Positions 23,791 to 34,746 of a stretch of DNA of 64,000 bases are shown piece after piece (position 1 is the stretch's first letter; each line of letters opens with the position of its first letter). Location: contig JAJHZJ010000575.1 in assembly GCA_023548195.1 (NCBI GenBank), positions 871,454-935,453 of the forward strand, read 5' to 3'. The notes beneath the pieces were generated by a model. That model had not been told where the DNA came from and ran no database searches. It saw nothing but the letters and a program-made list of their open reading frames with translations. The stretch comes from Bettongia penicillata ogilbyi. Lineage: Eukaryota; Chordata; Mammalia; Diprotodontia; Potoroidae. The position numbers were made by a program, and so were the translations under genes.

Positions 23791-23984
23791 GTACCAAACA
23801 ATGTGAAAAGAAATATGAATGAAAAAAAAGTTGTGTCATGACCTACTAATGAAAAGACCACCAAGGCCATTCGCCAAGATCTGATTTATGATGTGCAGTG
23901 TAGATTCAGCTATGACAACACTGGCCCTTTTTCATTTTCACACAGTTGTTTATCTGCCGTCTGAACTAAATTTCTGGATACAAT

Positions 23985-24345
23985 GACCAGGAGGAGCTAA
24001 GCCACTCATATTTGACCTCATTCCCTGAAGCCACGCTTCTTATCCCAGTCAGTATCTGCCCTGTCACTTCAGTGCCTACCAATCCCTCCATCCCCCCATA
24101 CCTCTCCACACCCTCCCAAGTCTCACCTCCATCTGTCACTCTCAGACCTATAATAGATCAAAAGTACTATTCCCTCTACAAAAGTCAGTTGATTTTCCAT
24201 ATCAAAATAACCCTCAATGGGAGATCCTCCCTCCCTCATTAGAATTCAAGGTGGGTGAGGACATAGAGTTCTTACTTTTGTACTTGTATCCCCAGTACTT
24301 TGCACATAGTAAATGTTTAACAAATACCTTCATTCATTCATATAT
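23985..24345 (+). mobile_element. L2 LINE 3' end
   Basis: Pyrimidine-rich left part (24,010-24,180), then 'gagatcctccctccctcatt', 'agaattcaaggtgggtgag', 'ttgtatccccagtactttgc' and 'acatagtaaatgtttaacaa', the L2 3' terminus. Confidence 0.65.
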
Positions 24346-24734
24346 TTAACAGACAGAAAGAAATGAAGTGAATGGGTGGAACACATGTCAGCTGGGATGG
24401 CACCCAGCTGCTCCACTCCACCTGTGCCTCTCCATCATGTCTTAGTCTGTTTTAATCAAGATGGAATAGAAATGGGAAATCAGTTCCCTGCTCTCCTGAA
24501 TGCTGATCTCTAAAGGAACCTCTCACTGTTTCTATCATCTATTTCTTCCATAATTGGACATTTTTACTGGAGTACTACAGCAAGAGCAGAAAGACTAGGG
24601 GGTAGTCATGGGAACAACTCTTCCTCATAATGTCATTTTCAATTCCTAGCTCCTTGGGGAAGAGGGGGTCACAGAGTGCATTCATTTTTTTTTCCTTTCC
24701 TTTTTTCCCCTATGATTTCTGCTACTATGGACAA

Positions 24735-24968
24735 TCACAGATAAAAAGGAATAATTATTAACTTGTGTGAAAGATGACTCAAATATGTAACTTGGCTGCC
24801 AGAAAAGCTGATGTGCTCTGAGGCTGCCCTAAAAGGAGTATGTTGTGTGGGATGAGCCGGGTAATAAGTCCCATTGTATTGCGCTAGTCCGATGTCATCT
24901 AGACTTGAGAGCTGTCCATCCAGAGCACTCATCCTGCCTGAACTGATTTCGACTCTTTCTATGTCCAT
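24735..24968 (-). CDS. Unrecognised 77-codon ORF, speculative
   Basis: I do not recognise this product. The first 60 residues have balanced, coding-like composition (MDIERVEISSGRMSALDG, then a middle with LDDIGLAQYNGTYYPAHP), and the DNA keeps several CpGs (in GTC-GAA, ATC-GGA, GCG and CCG codons), unusual for neutral AT-rich DNA. The end is hydrophobic and looks like read-through. L2 fragments flank it on both sides. It could be a relic of an old element, a short conserved exon or chance; I saw no clear splice sites. Confidence 0.2.
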   Translation of the reverse strand: MDIERVEISSGRMSALDGQLSSLDDIGLAQYNGTYYPAHPTQHTPFRAASEHISFSGSQVTYLSHLSHKLIIIPFYL

Positions 24969-25009
24969 ATGTTTTCTGATACCTGTTCAGTGCCTGGATT
25001 AAGCTAGCA

Positions 25010-25320
25010 TCTCTTCCCGTTGAAATCTGATTCATCCTTCAAAGTCAGTCACTCCCTTCACGAAATCTTTTCTAGTCCCTGAACTACCTGAACTCCCCTC
25101 CCCTTTGTCAGAAATGCTTTTCCTTCCTTCAGTCTTTCATGACACTGAAGCTTCCTCTGTTTTATGTGTGTATCATATCTGTTGTATTATTTCCTTGTCA
25201 CCTCCAATATTCAATTGTAAACTCTTTGAAACTCAGTCTATCTTATATTCATACTATGGATTCTCTGTACCTGGCAAAGGACATATGGCAGGCATGTGAT
25301 TAATGGTGTTGACTTGAATT
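25010..25320 (+). mobile_element. L2 LINE 3' end
   Basis: 'tgattcatccttcaaagtca', 'cacgaaatcttttctagtcc', 'caattgtaaactctttgaaa' and 'tctctgtacctggcaaagg' follow L2 order through to the 3' terminus. Confidence 0.65.
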
Positions 25321-25449
25321 GTCTTCAGTTTACAGTGCAAAATTGAGATGGAATGGTATCTGAGGAGAGAGTGGGGATTTGAAACTATGACACTGGGTAA
25401 GGAATGATTGGAAGAACATAGAGTGACTATCCAGAAGAAGCTATTTATC

Positions 25450-25600
25450 TACATTTAATCTCCCTCATAATAATATAAGATTCTTAAAGACAAGTATTGG
25501 GTTTTTTTTTCCTCTTCTTTGAATTCCCAGAACTTAGCAGTGCCTGGTATATATAGTAAATGCTAATTAAATACCTGTTGATAGATTGATTGTTCTAGAA
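25450..25600 (+). mobile_element. L2 LINE 3' end
   Basis: 'aagattcttaaagacaagta', 'tttgaattcccagaacttag' and 'cagtgcctggtatatatagt' followed by 'aatgctaattaaatacctg', a typical L2 3' terminus. Confidence 0.65.
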
Positions 25601-26194
25601 ATGATTTCTACAGTGAGCAGGAGACTTCACATATTGCCTCTAAGGGCACTTCTCCCAACTCAAAGATTCCATAATTCACAAAGTTTTGAGCCAACAGGTA
25701 AAAAATAATATTTATAAGCAGTAGAAATGCAAATATGATTATAATATACCAGAAAGTGAAGGAGTGATGCGTTTAGAGTCTATATGCACAGTCAAGATGA
25801 GATGTCAAATTCTTGCCTTTTAAGTAGACTTCAAATCCTGAAATGCCAGAGCTATCAATTAAAGCTGGTTAATTGATTAGCATACATGTTCAAAACAAAC
25901 ATATTTCAAAAGCGGTAATAAATTGCCGAAATCTAGAAGTACGTCCACTGTACCTCAAAATAATGGTAAAGATGGAAGCTGAATTATGTGCACTATTCTG
26001 TTGACAGCAATAGAAACCTCAACCTAAGGCTACTGTATAAGTTTATGAGACTTGCCTTGTTGTTGAGAGTAACATAGCAATGATGGTGAGCATGAGAATG
26101 AAGATATCTGATATTTATTAAACATTTTAAGGTTTTCAATGTACTTTATCTTATGTATTTTTATGTATTTTGTGTATTTTTTTGTATTTTACTT
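25601..26194. other. Unique sequence
   Basis: No gene recognised. The last 100 bases hold a short 'tatgtattttgtgta' repeat adjoining the SINE at 26,195. Confidence 0.35.
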
Positions 26195-26456
26195 ACTGGT
26201 GTTATTCAGTCAATTCAGCTGTATCCAACTCTTTGTGATCCCAAAGTTGTGATTTCCTTGGCAAAGATACTGGAGTGGTTTGCCATTTCCTTCATCACTT
26301 CACTGTGCAGATGAAGAAATTGAGGCAAAGAGGGTTAAGTGACTTGCCCAGAGTCACACCGCTAATAAGTGTCTGACGCCAGATTTGAACTCAGGAAGAA
26401 TGGTCTTCCTAACTCCAGGACCAACAATCTATCCACTGCAGTATCTAGCTGTCTCA
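26195..26456 (-). mobile_element. tRNA-derived SINE (MAR1/WSINE-like), well preserved
   Basis: Reversed full-length copy: 'gctgtatccaactctttgtg', 'tactggagtggtttgccatt', 'attgaggcaaagagggttaa', 'gtgacttgcccagagtcaca', 'ccagatttgaactcagg', 'tatccactgcagtatctagc'. It is directly followed by a MIR on the same strand. Confidence 0.85.
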
Positions 26457-26499
26457 AGCTCTACCTTGAACTATACAGTAATACTGTAAGTTAATAAAT

Positions 26500-26635
26500 A
26501 ATGTCCAGTTCCCAGATGAGAAAACTGAGAGGAGTCAAGTGATTTGACCATGATCACCTAGTTAAGAAATGTCTAAGGTGGGATTTCACCTCAGGATTCC
26601 CTCACAAGTCCAGTGTCTGCCTGCTATGTGATCAA
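26500..26635 (-). repeat. MIR SINE
   Basis: 'tcccagatgagaaaactgag', 'tcaagtgatttgaccatgat', 'cacctagttaagaaatgtct', 'ttcacctcaggattccctc'; reversed MIR. Confidence 0.65.
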
Positions 26636-26937
26636 GAAAAGATTTCACTTAAAAAATATTTTTGTAGCAAAATTTGATATAAACTTTCTATGCCTATATG
26701 TATAAGATTTACATGAGATAGTAATTTTTCACATCAAGAAATTATTTTTCACTGTGCAGAATGGAAGATTCATGATGCTGCCCTTTTGATATCATGAATC
26801 ATTTAATTTTTAGTTATATTATCACTATTACTATTATTAACCATAATTGATACTTAATAACTTTTTAAAGTTTGTGAAGAATCTTCCATGCACAATCTCA
26901 GTTTCTCCAATTCATTCAAAACATTTCCAGCAGCCCT

Positions 26938-27162
26938 TTGCTTCCTCCACCATCTATGAACAACCTGAAGAAGGTTTCTCTGGTGGCAAGCCTCCCACTC
27001 TTGCCTTCCTGGCCTACACTGATTTTGCTTCTGTGCCCCAAAGTGACTCAGACCTCCAAGGATCTACATCACTTCATGGAAAATCACATTGGTTTTCCTG
27101 AGAGTTTCACCTTGTGCTTTGAAGGAGCAGTGCCCAGCCTGAAAAAACTGAAAGATAAATGA
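26938..27162 (+). CDS. Unrecognised 74-codon ORF, speculative
   Basis: I do not recognise the product. It begins near an ATG in a coding-like context, has a hydrophobic stretch (residues about 16-33, LVASLPLLPSWPTLILLLCP) that resembles a secretion signal, and ends LKKLKDK before TGA. An overlapping frame (26,847-27,101) is also open. The nearby minus-strand ORF at 27,184-27,678 may belong to the same relic. Repeat-derived or chance origin is at least as likely as a gene. Confidence 0.15.
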   Translation: MLPPPSMNNLKKVSLVASLPLLPSWPTLILLLCPKVTQTSKDLHHFMENHIGFPESFTLCFEGAVPSLKKLKDK

Positions 27163-27183
27163 GAACTTAATTTGTTTTTGTTT

Positions 27184-27678
27184 TTAGTTAACAAAAAGGT
27201 TGACCAGAACAGACTTTGCCCAAATCCTAACATTAAAAGACTGGGATGGTGGTTCCTTCTGTATGGGGGCCTGACTGATTTGTCTCTTGCCTGTCCATTC
27301 ATCTATCATGCTTAGGAGACGCTGTATACACTCTAGTACAAAAGTAGAAGGAGGATCAAGTGATGTACATTTACCTGTGGTTGGAGAATCAAAGGATGCT
27401 CTGATGCTCACTTTATCCACAGCCCTTTGGAGTGCAGAGTTTCCATGCCGTGATTTAAGATTTCCAAGAGCTGTTGCCTCTGTCTTCAAATTACTTAGGC
27501 CCAGAAGTACTGAACCACAGACAACATATTCCTCAGGGGGAAAAATGATGAATAATCTTAAGGGGAGACAGATCCAGCTTTGTTTATCTCCTATTCTGGA
27601 ACTTGGCAGGAGATAGATCCTGGCAGGAGCAGCAGCTGCATCTCCTAACCAGGCCTTCATGTTCTCTGACCATGCCAC
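27184..27678 (-). CDS. Unrecognised 164-codon ORF, speculative
   Basis: I do not recognise it. This is the longest open frame in the window outside HAL1 ORF1, the nucleolin copy and simple repeats. The product starts MAWSENMKAWLGDAAAAP, is a mixed soluble type with no transmembrane span, and contains no motif I can assign. An overlapping plus-strand frame of 109 codons (27,287-27,616) shows that low stop density here is not strand-specific, which weakens the case for a gene. It could be a processed pseudogene fragment. Confidence 0.2.
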   Translation of the reverse strand: MAWSENMKAWLGDAAAAPARIYLLPSSRIGDKQSWICLPLRLFIIFPPEEYVVCGSVLLGLSNLKTEATALGNLKSRHGNSALQRAVDKVSIRASFDSPTTGKCTSLDPPSTFVLECIQRLLSMIDEWTGKRQISQAPIQKEPPSQSFNVRIWAKSVLVNLFVN

Positions 27679-27867
27679 AGAATGGCAGCCAGATGGAATA
27701 AATACATTTTAATCCTAAACAATCTGATCAATATTTTCTCTTTAAACTTTTCTTTTGCTAACTAGTTTTCCTTTCTGTTATCTCACCGTCAAATCAGAAC
27801 AGAGAGTCAGTGAGCATGATCCTTATCTCTACAGAAAGTTGGTTTGACGTTGGTGGGGCAATTAAGT

Positions 27868-28120
27868 AGTCCAACAAGTATTTATTGAGTGCTTGTAATG
27901 TGTCAAGTACCCTATTAGAACCTGGGGGTAGGGGCAGAGAAAGATAAAGATGAAACTGCCCCTTCCCTCATGAATCTTAACCCAACCCAATCAATAACTT
28001 AATAAACACCTACTAAGGGCCAGGTATTATGCCAATCACGAGGGAAAAAATCAAAAGGGGAAAAAACTGTCCTTGTCTTCAGACACCTTACAATCTAAAG
28101 GGGAGACACACAAAACAGAG
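27868..28120 (+). repeat. Dispersed repeat, two tandem heads
   Basis: 'ccaacaagtatttattgagt' with 'gtgtcaagtaccct', then a second head 'aataacttaataaacaccta' with 'gccaggtattatgccaatca', followed by 'cttcagacaccttacaatct' and 'aaaggggagacacacaaaac'. The same family recurs across the window. The two heads suggest one copy inserted in, or adjoining, another. Confidence 0.5.
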
Positions 28121-28345
28121 GTGGGGAAGACACCAGGAGCTAACTTGCTCCACGGAGTTCAAAGCAGGCATCGATGCAGTTGCAAAGTAGAGTGAGATAG
28201 AATTGATAGGTAGACATTTTAATGAAAAATACATACAAAGCTATTTTCATAGAGAGCACACTGATAGTTGATGAGATCAGGATGAGCTTCCTCTGGTGGT
28301 GGCCTGTGAGTTGGGCTGATTTTGGAGAAAGAAACACCTTCTTTT

Positions 28346-28431
28346 AAACCATAGAATCATATATTTGAACTGGCAGGAGCCTTCAAGGTCATCTGCGATA
28401 GCTACCTCATTTTTACAAATCAGAATTCTTG
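28346..28431 (-). repeat. MIR SINE, part 1 (split)
   Basis: 'aaccatagaatcatatattt', 'gcaggagccttcaaggtcat' and 'cctcatttttacaaatcag' form the left half of a reversed MIR-like repeat. It is interrupted by a SINE and resumes at 28,678. Confidence 0.55.
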
Positions 28432-28677
28432 ATGTTGTTTGGTCATTCAATTGTGTCCAACTCTCTGTGACTCCATTTGGGGATTTCTTGGCAAAGAAAC
28501 AAAAGGGGTTTGTCATTCCTTCTCTAGCTCATTCTTAGAGATGAGAAAACTGAGGCAAACAGGGTGAAGTGACCTGCCCAAGGTCACACAACTAGTAAAT
28601 TTCTGTGGCCAGATTTGAACTCGTCCTCTTGACTCCAAACCTGTTGCTCTCTATCTGCCATGCTATTTAGCTGCCCA
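28432..28677 (-). mobile_element. tRNA-derived SINE inserted in a MIR
   Basis: Full-length reversed copy: 'gttgtttggtcattcaattg', 'tgtccaactctctgtgactc', 'gaaaactgaggcaaacaggg', 'tgacctgcccaaggtcacac', 'ccagatttgaactcg'. The two flanks join into one MIR, and both carry 'acaaat' at the joint (about 28,421 and 28,677), a short candidate target duplication. Confidence 0.8.
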
Positions 28678-28800
28678 CAAATACTAAAGCCTAGAAAGAT
28701 GAAGTGACTTACCTCAAATCACACAGTCAGTGAAAGTCAGAGTCAGAGAGAGAACTCATAGAAGCTCAACTTTCTATCGTTACACTGATATTAGTACTCC
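28678..28800 (-). repeat. MIR SINE, part 2 (split)
   Basis: 'aaagcctagaaagatgaagt', 'gacttacctcaaatcacaca' and 'gtcagtgaaagtcagagtca' continue the MIR that starts at 28,346. Confidence 0.55.
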
Positions 28801-29499
28801 CTCAAGGCATGGTGTTGGCCTAGTCACTTTCCCATCTGTTGTATCAGGTACCTGGAGAAGGCTTCTATAGAGGATCATACCAGATTCTTCCTCAAACCCT
28901 AGCCCCCAGGCCCCTATCCCAGCTGCAGTTTACCACCAGCTCTTTTAGGTTTAGGGCTGGGCAGCTTCTGAAAGCATGAGGGGCAAAGCTATCTCCTCTG
29001 CTGTGAGTTCTGGGAAACTAAGAGAAGAAGAAAATGAAGAAGTACAGGAAGTAACAGGGCAAAATCCCAAGACTCCAATAACTGGGTAGAGGTCAGACTT
29101 CCCAGGGAAACTTGGTTGCCTTCTTGAGCTTTCATATGTCACAGTCTCCATGAAAACAAATGCTGTGCCATGAACATCCAGAGTCTGAGAACCACTGATG
29201 GAGAGAAAAGTTTCTCACATATCCTTTAGGATTCCCATATTTAAATTTCACATTTGTGTTTCCTAATGGCAGGGTAGCCTACCTCAGTCAATATTTTCAC
29301 ATGCTATCACTTGTGATCAACGAGGAGAATCTTAATTTAAAGCTAACAAATCATTCATAAGAGTCCACAAAACAGAGCCACCTTAATTAATAAATATGCT
29401 TTTTAGGTCTGTATTTCACACTTGGTGCCCTTTCTGGACAGAACTAATTTCTTTGAGAAGTATGCTTTCTTTAGAGAAAATGAAATGATACTTTGAATC

Positions 29500-29504
<5 letters not shown>
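28801..29504. other. Unique sequence
   Basis: No gene or repeat recognised; a short minus-strand ORF at 28,951-29,151 has no support. Confidence 0.35.
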
Positions 29505-29540
<36 letters not shown>

Positions 29541-29655
29541 ACATATATATATACATATATACATGCATATATATACATGTATAATGTGTGTTTATATATA
29601 AATATAAAACATACAGTATATGTTATATGTCATATATTATATTATAATATACATA
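29505..29655. repeat. (TC)n followed by TA-rich run
   Basis: A perfect TC run at 29,505-29,537 is followed by about 110 bases of TA/CA-rich alternating sequence. Confidence 0.9.
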
Positions 29656-30224
29656 TCTATTATTGAGAAAAACCCTGGACAAGTTCCTTTACTGCTAAGT
29701 ATCACCTCCACCTCCCAAAGAAGCGCTCTTAAGATTTGCAAAGTCTTGCAGAGGAGATGTTGATTTGTATTAATAGAGTGAATTTCTTAACATTAATGAA
29801 ATTGCAGGTTCATCCAATAGTATTAATAATAGGAAGAAGAAGGAGGAGGAGGAGGAAGAGCTAGTTAAGATGTGAGGCACGGAAATAACATCAAGATCCA
29901 CGTGTTCACCTCACCATTCGTAGACTCTGTAACTTCATCCATGTGGCCATTACCTCCAATAACAAACATTACTCTCCCTCTAAAATCCCTTACCTGTAAA
30001 TCAACTTCCTGGTAATGAGGGGGATCACATACAAACTCTCCAAATTCTCAAGATATGAATATAATTATCCCTTGCTCCATATAGGAGGAGAGGTGTTTCT
30101 ATCATTGCAAGATGGTTCAGTTTGTACGGCAAGTGATATAGAAAGTTCTCCCTTCTGCTAAAGAAAGTCCATGTAAAATGGGAACCTTGAAATCGGAGTA
30201 CATTTTTTAGATGCAACAAATTAT
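29656..30224. other. Unique sequence
   Basis: Nothing recognised except a short GGA-rich purine run near 29,830-29,865. Confidence 0.35.
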
Positions 30225-30640
30225 ATCTATCTTTATTTTTCTTTTCTCAATTAATTTATTTTTAGTTTTTAATATTCACTTTTATAAGATTTTGAACTCT
30301 AAAATTTTCCTCTTCCCTCTCTAAAATGGCATTCAATCTGATACAGGCTATACATTTACAATCGTATTAAACATATTTCCACATTAGTCACATTGTGAGA
30401 GAAGATTCAGAACAAAAGGAAAAAAAAAACATGAGAAATTTAAAAGAAGAGAAAATCGTATGCTTTGATTTGCATTTACACTCCATAATTTTTTTTTGGA
30501 TGTTTATAGCATTTTCCCTCATGAATCTTTTGGAATTATCTTACATCATTGTATTACCTAGAAGCACTAAGCCTATCAAAGTTGGTTATCATGCAATGTT
30601 TCTGTTGTTATGTACAATCATCTTTTGGTTCTGCTGAGAA
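30225..30640 (-). mobile_element. L1 LINE 3' end, minus strand
   Basis: The plus strand carries the marsupial L1 3' UTR in reverse: 'tttttaatattcacttttat' after a T-rich start, 'tacaggctatacatttacaa'-like words, 'catatttccacattagtcac', 'gtatgctttgatttgcattt', 'tttggaattatcttacatca', 'ttgtattacctagaagcact' and 'caatcatcttttggttctgc'. It mirrors the plus-strand 3' end at 31,540-31,939. 5'-truncated at about 30,640. Confidence 0.7.
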
Positions 30641-30739
30641 ATTGGAGTACATTAACGTCTACATTTTAGTACACATGCATACATATATGCATATGTATGT
30701 ATATGCATGTACAGAGATAATGTAGAAATGATCTAATTT

Positions 30740-30890
30740 CCAGATGAAGAAAATAAAGCACAGAGAGAGGTGTTGACTAGCTTGATGTCACACAACTAGG
30801 AAGCATATGAAATAGAGTTTAAATGTAGGTCTCGCTGACTTTGAGTTCGAGGCTGAGTCCAAGGTCCTATCCATTACACCACAGTCCCTG
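30740..30890 (-). repeat. MIR/SINE fragment
   Basis: 'agatgaagaaaataaagcac', 'gatgtcacacaactaggaag', 'ctcgctgactttgagttc' and 'ctatccattacaccac' in reversed order. Confidence 0.55.
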
Positions 30891-31539
30891 ACGAATGATA
30901 AGGAAAGACTCCTAACCGTAAGGACTAAGCATAGGCAACTGGGAGAATAGTGGCTCCATTGAATAAAATCAGAAAGTTGGGAGGGAAAATTTTCCAAAAG
31001 AATAGAAAATTGTTTTAGCTTTAAAAGATACGTTAAGTTTGATGGCAAGTTATCCAATTGGATATATTTCATAGACAGCTAAACCTATGGAATTCAACTT
31101 TGTATCAGAGTTCAGAACTGAAAAAATAAATTCAGGAACTACTGGCAGAAGGGTGATAGTTGAAGTTGTGAAGCAAGAAGAAAAATGCAAGGAAAGAAAA
31201 ACAAGGAACTGAGGACTGCGCTTTGGAGACTGAACCAAATTAGAGGATCAAAGGAAAAAGAATCTGCAAAGACTATTGAATCCTTAATCACAGAAGCACA
31301 AGTGGTATTGACCAGCAGACAACCCAACCCTGAATTATCAGGGAAATCAATGATCATTAACATGTCAGAAGCGTTTCACCTATCAATTGCTAAACAGTTA
31401 TCATAAAAGATGGAGACTGAGAAAGGGCCATTGAAGAGAGCAAGAAGGAGGTCACTGATGACCTCTGGGAGAGCATCTTCTGGAAAATGGAGGAGACACA
31501 TATCCTTTTGAAAGATTCTAAGGAATAGCTGGCTCAGAA
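30891..31539. other. Unique sequence, possibly LINE-derived
   Basis: No gene. The plus-strand ORF 31,185-31,406 gives a lysine-rich product without recognised motifs. The right part may be an older portion of the L1 that continues at 31,540. Confidence 0.3.
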
Positions 31540-31939
31540 ATGAAGGTAACACAGAAAGACTTGACATGAACTGATGCAATGTGAAGTGAGCAGAACTTGG
31601 AAAACAACATACATAGTAATAGCAATATCATATATTGATCAATTGTGAATGGCTTAGTTATTCTCAGGAATAAAATGATCCAATATTATTCTGAAGACTT
31701 ATGATGAAAAATGTTGTCCACCTCCAGAGAAAGAATTGATGGAAGCTTAATGTAGATTGAAACATATTTTTTTACTTTCTTTTCTCTTGGTTTTTTTTGT
31801 CTCTTGTTTGTTCCATAACACGAGCAATACAGAATTATGTTTTGTGTGATTACACATATATAACTTATATCGAAATGCTTGCCTTTTGAACGAGAGGGGA
31901 GAAAAGAGAAGGAGGGAGAGAACTGGGGAATCAAAATTT
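31540..31939 (+). mobile_element. L1 LINE 3' end, part 1, interrupted by HAL1 copy 2
   Basis: Contains 'gaactgatgcaatgtgaagt', 'gagcagaacttggaaaacaa', 'catagtaatagcaatatcat', 'tatgatgaaaaatgttgtcc', 'acctccagagaaagaattga' and 'ggggaatcaaaattt', the L1 3' UTR in forward order. The sequence breaks off at 'aatcaaaattt' and resumes after HAL1 copy 2 at 34,747. Confidence 0.8.
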
Positions 31940-34746
31940 TTCTTAATGTAAGTTTATTTATTTAACTTTTTACATTCATTTTCACAAAATTTTGGGTTCC
32001 AAATTTTCTCCCCATTTATCCCTTCCCCCCACCCAAATACACTGAGCATTCTAATTTTCCCTATCACCAATCTGCCCTCTCTTCTATCATGCCTCCCTTC
32101 TCTTGTCCCCATCTTCTCTTTTGTCCTGTAGGGCCAGATGACTTTCTATTTCCCATTAACTATATTTCTTATTTCCTAGTAGCAACAACAATACTAAACA
32201 GTTGTTCCTAAAACTTTGAGTTCCAAATTCTCCCCATCCCTCCCTCCCCACCCATTCCCTTTGGGAAGGCAGGCAATTCAATATAGGCCATATCTGTGTA
32301 GTTTTGCAAATGACTTCGATAGCAGTCGTGTTGTGTAAGACTCACTGTATTTCCCTCCATCTTATCCTGCCCCACATTGATTCTATTCTGTCTTTTGATC
32401 CTGTCCCTCCCTGAGTGTTGACTTCAAATTGCTCCCTCCTCCCATTGCCCTCCCTTCCATCATCCCCCCACCTCGCTTATCTCCTTCTCCCCCACTTTCC
32501 TGTATTGTAAGATAGATTTTCACACCAAAATGAGTGTGCATTTTATTCCTTCCATGAGTCGAAAATGAAGAGGGTAAACTTCACGTTTTTTTTTCTCAGC
32601 TCTCCTCTTTTTCCCTCCACTAACAAGTCTCCTGCTTGCCTCTTGAATGAGAGATAATTTACCCCATTCCACTTCACCCTCTCTCCTCACACTACATTTC
32701 TCTCTCACCGTTTACCTTAATTTCTTTTAAGATATGGTCCCATCCTATTCAATTCACTCTGTGCTCTCTGTCTCTGTATGTGTGTGCATGTGTGTGTGTG
32801 TGCATGCATGTACATGTGTGTGTGTGTGTGTCTGTGGTCCCACCAACTACCCAGACACTTAAAAGTTTTAAGAGTTACAAATATTGTCTTTCCATGTAGG
32901 AATGTAAACAGTTCACCTTTGGTAAGTCCCTTATATGACTTCTCTTTGCTGTTTACTTTTTCATGCTTCTTCTCATTCTTGTGTTTGAAAGTCAAATTTT
33001 CTTTTCAGCTCCAATCTTTTCATCAAGAATGATTGAAAGTCCTCTGTTTCATTGAAAGACCATATTTTCCACTGAAGTATTATACTCAGTTTTGCTGGGT
33101 AGGTAATTCTTGGTTTGAGTCCTAGTTTCTTTGACTTCTGGAATATCCTATTCCACGCCCTTTGATCCCTTAATGTAGAAGCTGCTAGATCTTGTGTTAT
33201 CCTGATTGTATTTCCACAATACTGGAATTGTTTCTTTCTAGCTGCTTGCAATATTTTCTCCTTGACCTGGGAATTCTGGAATTTGGCCACAATGTTCCTA
33301 AGAGTTTCTCTTTTTGGATCTCTTTCAGGCGGTGATCGATGGATTCCTTCAATGTTTATTTCACCCTCTGGTTGTAGAATATCAGGGCAGTTTTCCTTCA
33401 TAATTTCATAAAAGATGATGTCTAGGCTCTTTTTTTGATCATGACTTTCAGGTAGTCCCATAATTTTTAAATTGTCTCTCCTGGATCTATTTCCCAGGTC
33501 AGTTGTTTTCCAGTGAGATATTTCACATTCTCTTCCATTTTTTCATTCTTTTGGTTTTGTTTTGTGATTTCTTGGTTTCTCATAAAGTCATTAGACTCCA
33601 TCTGTTCCATTCTAATCTTGAGAAAACTATTTTCTTCAGTGAGCTTTTGAACCTCTTTTTCCATTTGGCTCATTCTGCTTTTGAAAGCATTCTTCTCCTC
33701 ATTGGCTTTTTGAACCTCTTTTGCCAATTGAGTGAGCCTATTTTTCAAGATGTTATTTTCTTCAGCATTTTTTTGGGTCTCCTTTAGCAAGGTATTGACC
33801 TGTTTTTCATGCTTTTCTTGCATCTCTCTCATTTCTCTTCCCAGTTTTTCCTCCACCTGTCTAACTTGATTTTCAAAATCCTTTTTGTGCTCTTCCATGG
33901 CCTGAACCCACCGGACATCCCCCTGGGATGTCTGGGATACAGAGGCCCCAACTTCCACGTCTTTCCCTGATGGTAAGAATATTTCCTCATCATCAGAAAT
34001 CAAAGGCGGGAACATCTATCCCCCAAGAAAGTAGCTTTCTATGGTCTTATTTTTCTTCCCTTTTCTGGGCATTTTCCCAGCCAGTTACTTGACTTCTGAG
34101 ATTCCTCTCCACCCCTGCCTAGATCTGCCCAGCTAGTGCTTGGGGTCTGAGATTCAAATGCTCTTCCTCAGCCTCAGGACTTTCAGTGGCGGGTGGGGCT
34201 GCTATTCAATGTGAGCTTAAGTTCTGGTGTTTGGGTAGGGGCAGAGCAGCCTCCCAGGCTCAGTTCCCTCAAGGGGTTTATGCAGAGAGCTTCAATAATG
34301 GCCCTGAGCTCCTGTCTGCCCCAGGAGTACCAGGCCACTGCCGCTGCCTCTGCCGCTGCCTTCTGAGGGGGCCCAAGTCACAGAGACACCCCGCTCCCCT
34401 CTCAGCCAGCCCCAAAGTCTCTCTCACTGACCTGAAGCGCCTGTGGGTGGAGGGACCTTCGTGGCCACCGGAGGTTCTGTCCTTGAAGCCTGCTTGGATC
34501 TGTTCCTCTGGGGCTGCATGGCCAGGGCAGCGCAGCGGTGGGCTCCACTGTCCAGAGCATGATGGACCCCTGGAGACAGCTTTCCAGGGCTTTCTGGAAT
34601 GGAAATCTCTTTCACTGTGTTTCTGTGCAGCTTGCAGTGCTCCAGAATTTGTGGGGAGTTCTTTTTACAGAAAATTTATGGGCTGTGGGTTTGGAGCTAG
34701 CATACATGAGTATTTCTACTCTGCCATCCTGGCTTCTCACCATGGA
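31940..34746 (-). mobile_element. Full-length HAL1, copy 2, nested in an L1 3' end
   Basis: About 2.8 kb with the same layout as copy 1: 5' UTR (34,073-34,746), broken ORF1 (32,973-34,072), and a 1.03-kb 3' UTR with no ORF2, ending in 'gttaaataaataaac'-type tail on the minus strand. An 11-bp target duplication 'aatcaaaattt' flanks it at 31,929-31,939 and 34,747-34,757. The flanks rejoin into one L1 3' end, so the order of events is clear: L1 first, HAL1 later. The 3' UTR keeps a TG/CA-rich run (32,777-32,835) found at the same place in copy 1 (17,983-18,033). Confidence 0.88.
32973..34072 (-). pseudogene. HAL1 copy 2 ORF1, broken
   Basis: L1 ORF1p-like RNA chaperone relic. The start at 34,072 (MPRKGKKNKT) runs into an in-frame stop about 18 codons later; the body reopens at 34,015 and continues through the coiled coil (EEKLGREMREMQEKHEKQV, KEVQKANEEKNAFKSRM). 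A one-base deletion near 33,507 (four A instead of five on the minus strand, relative to copy 1) shifts the frame. The last part (32,973-33,461) has MGLPESHDQKKS and the C-terminal IRITQDLAASTLRDQRAWN and PRITYPAKLS motifs, ending at the same stop as copy 1. Confidence 0.85.
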
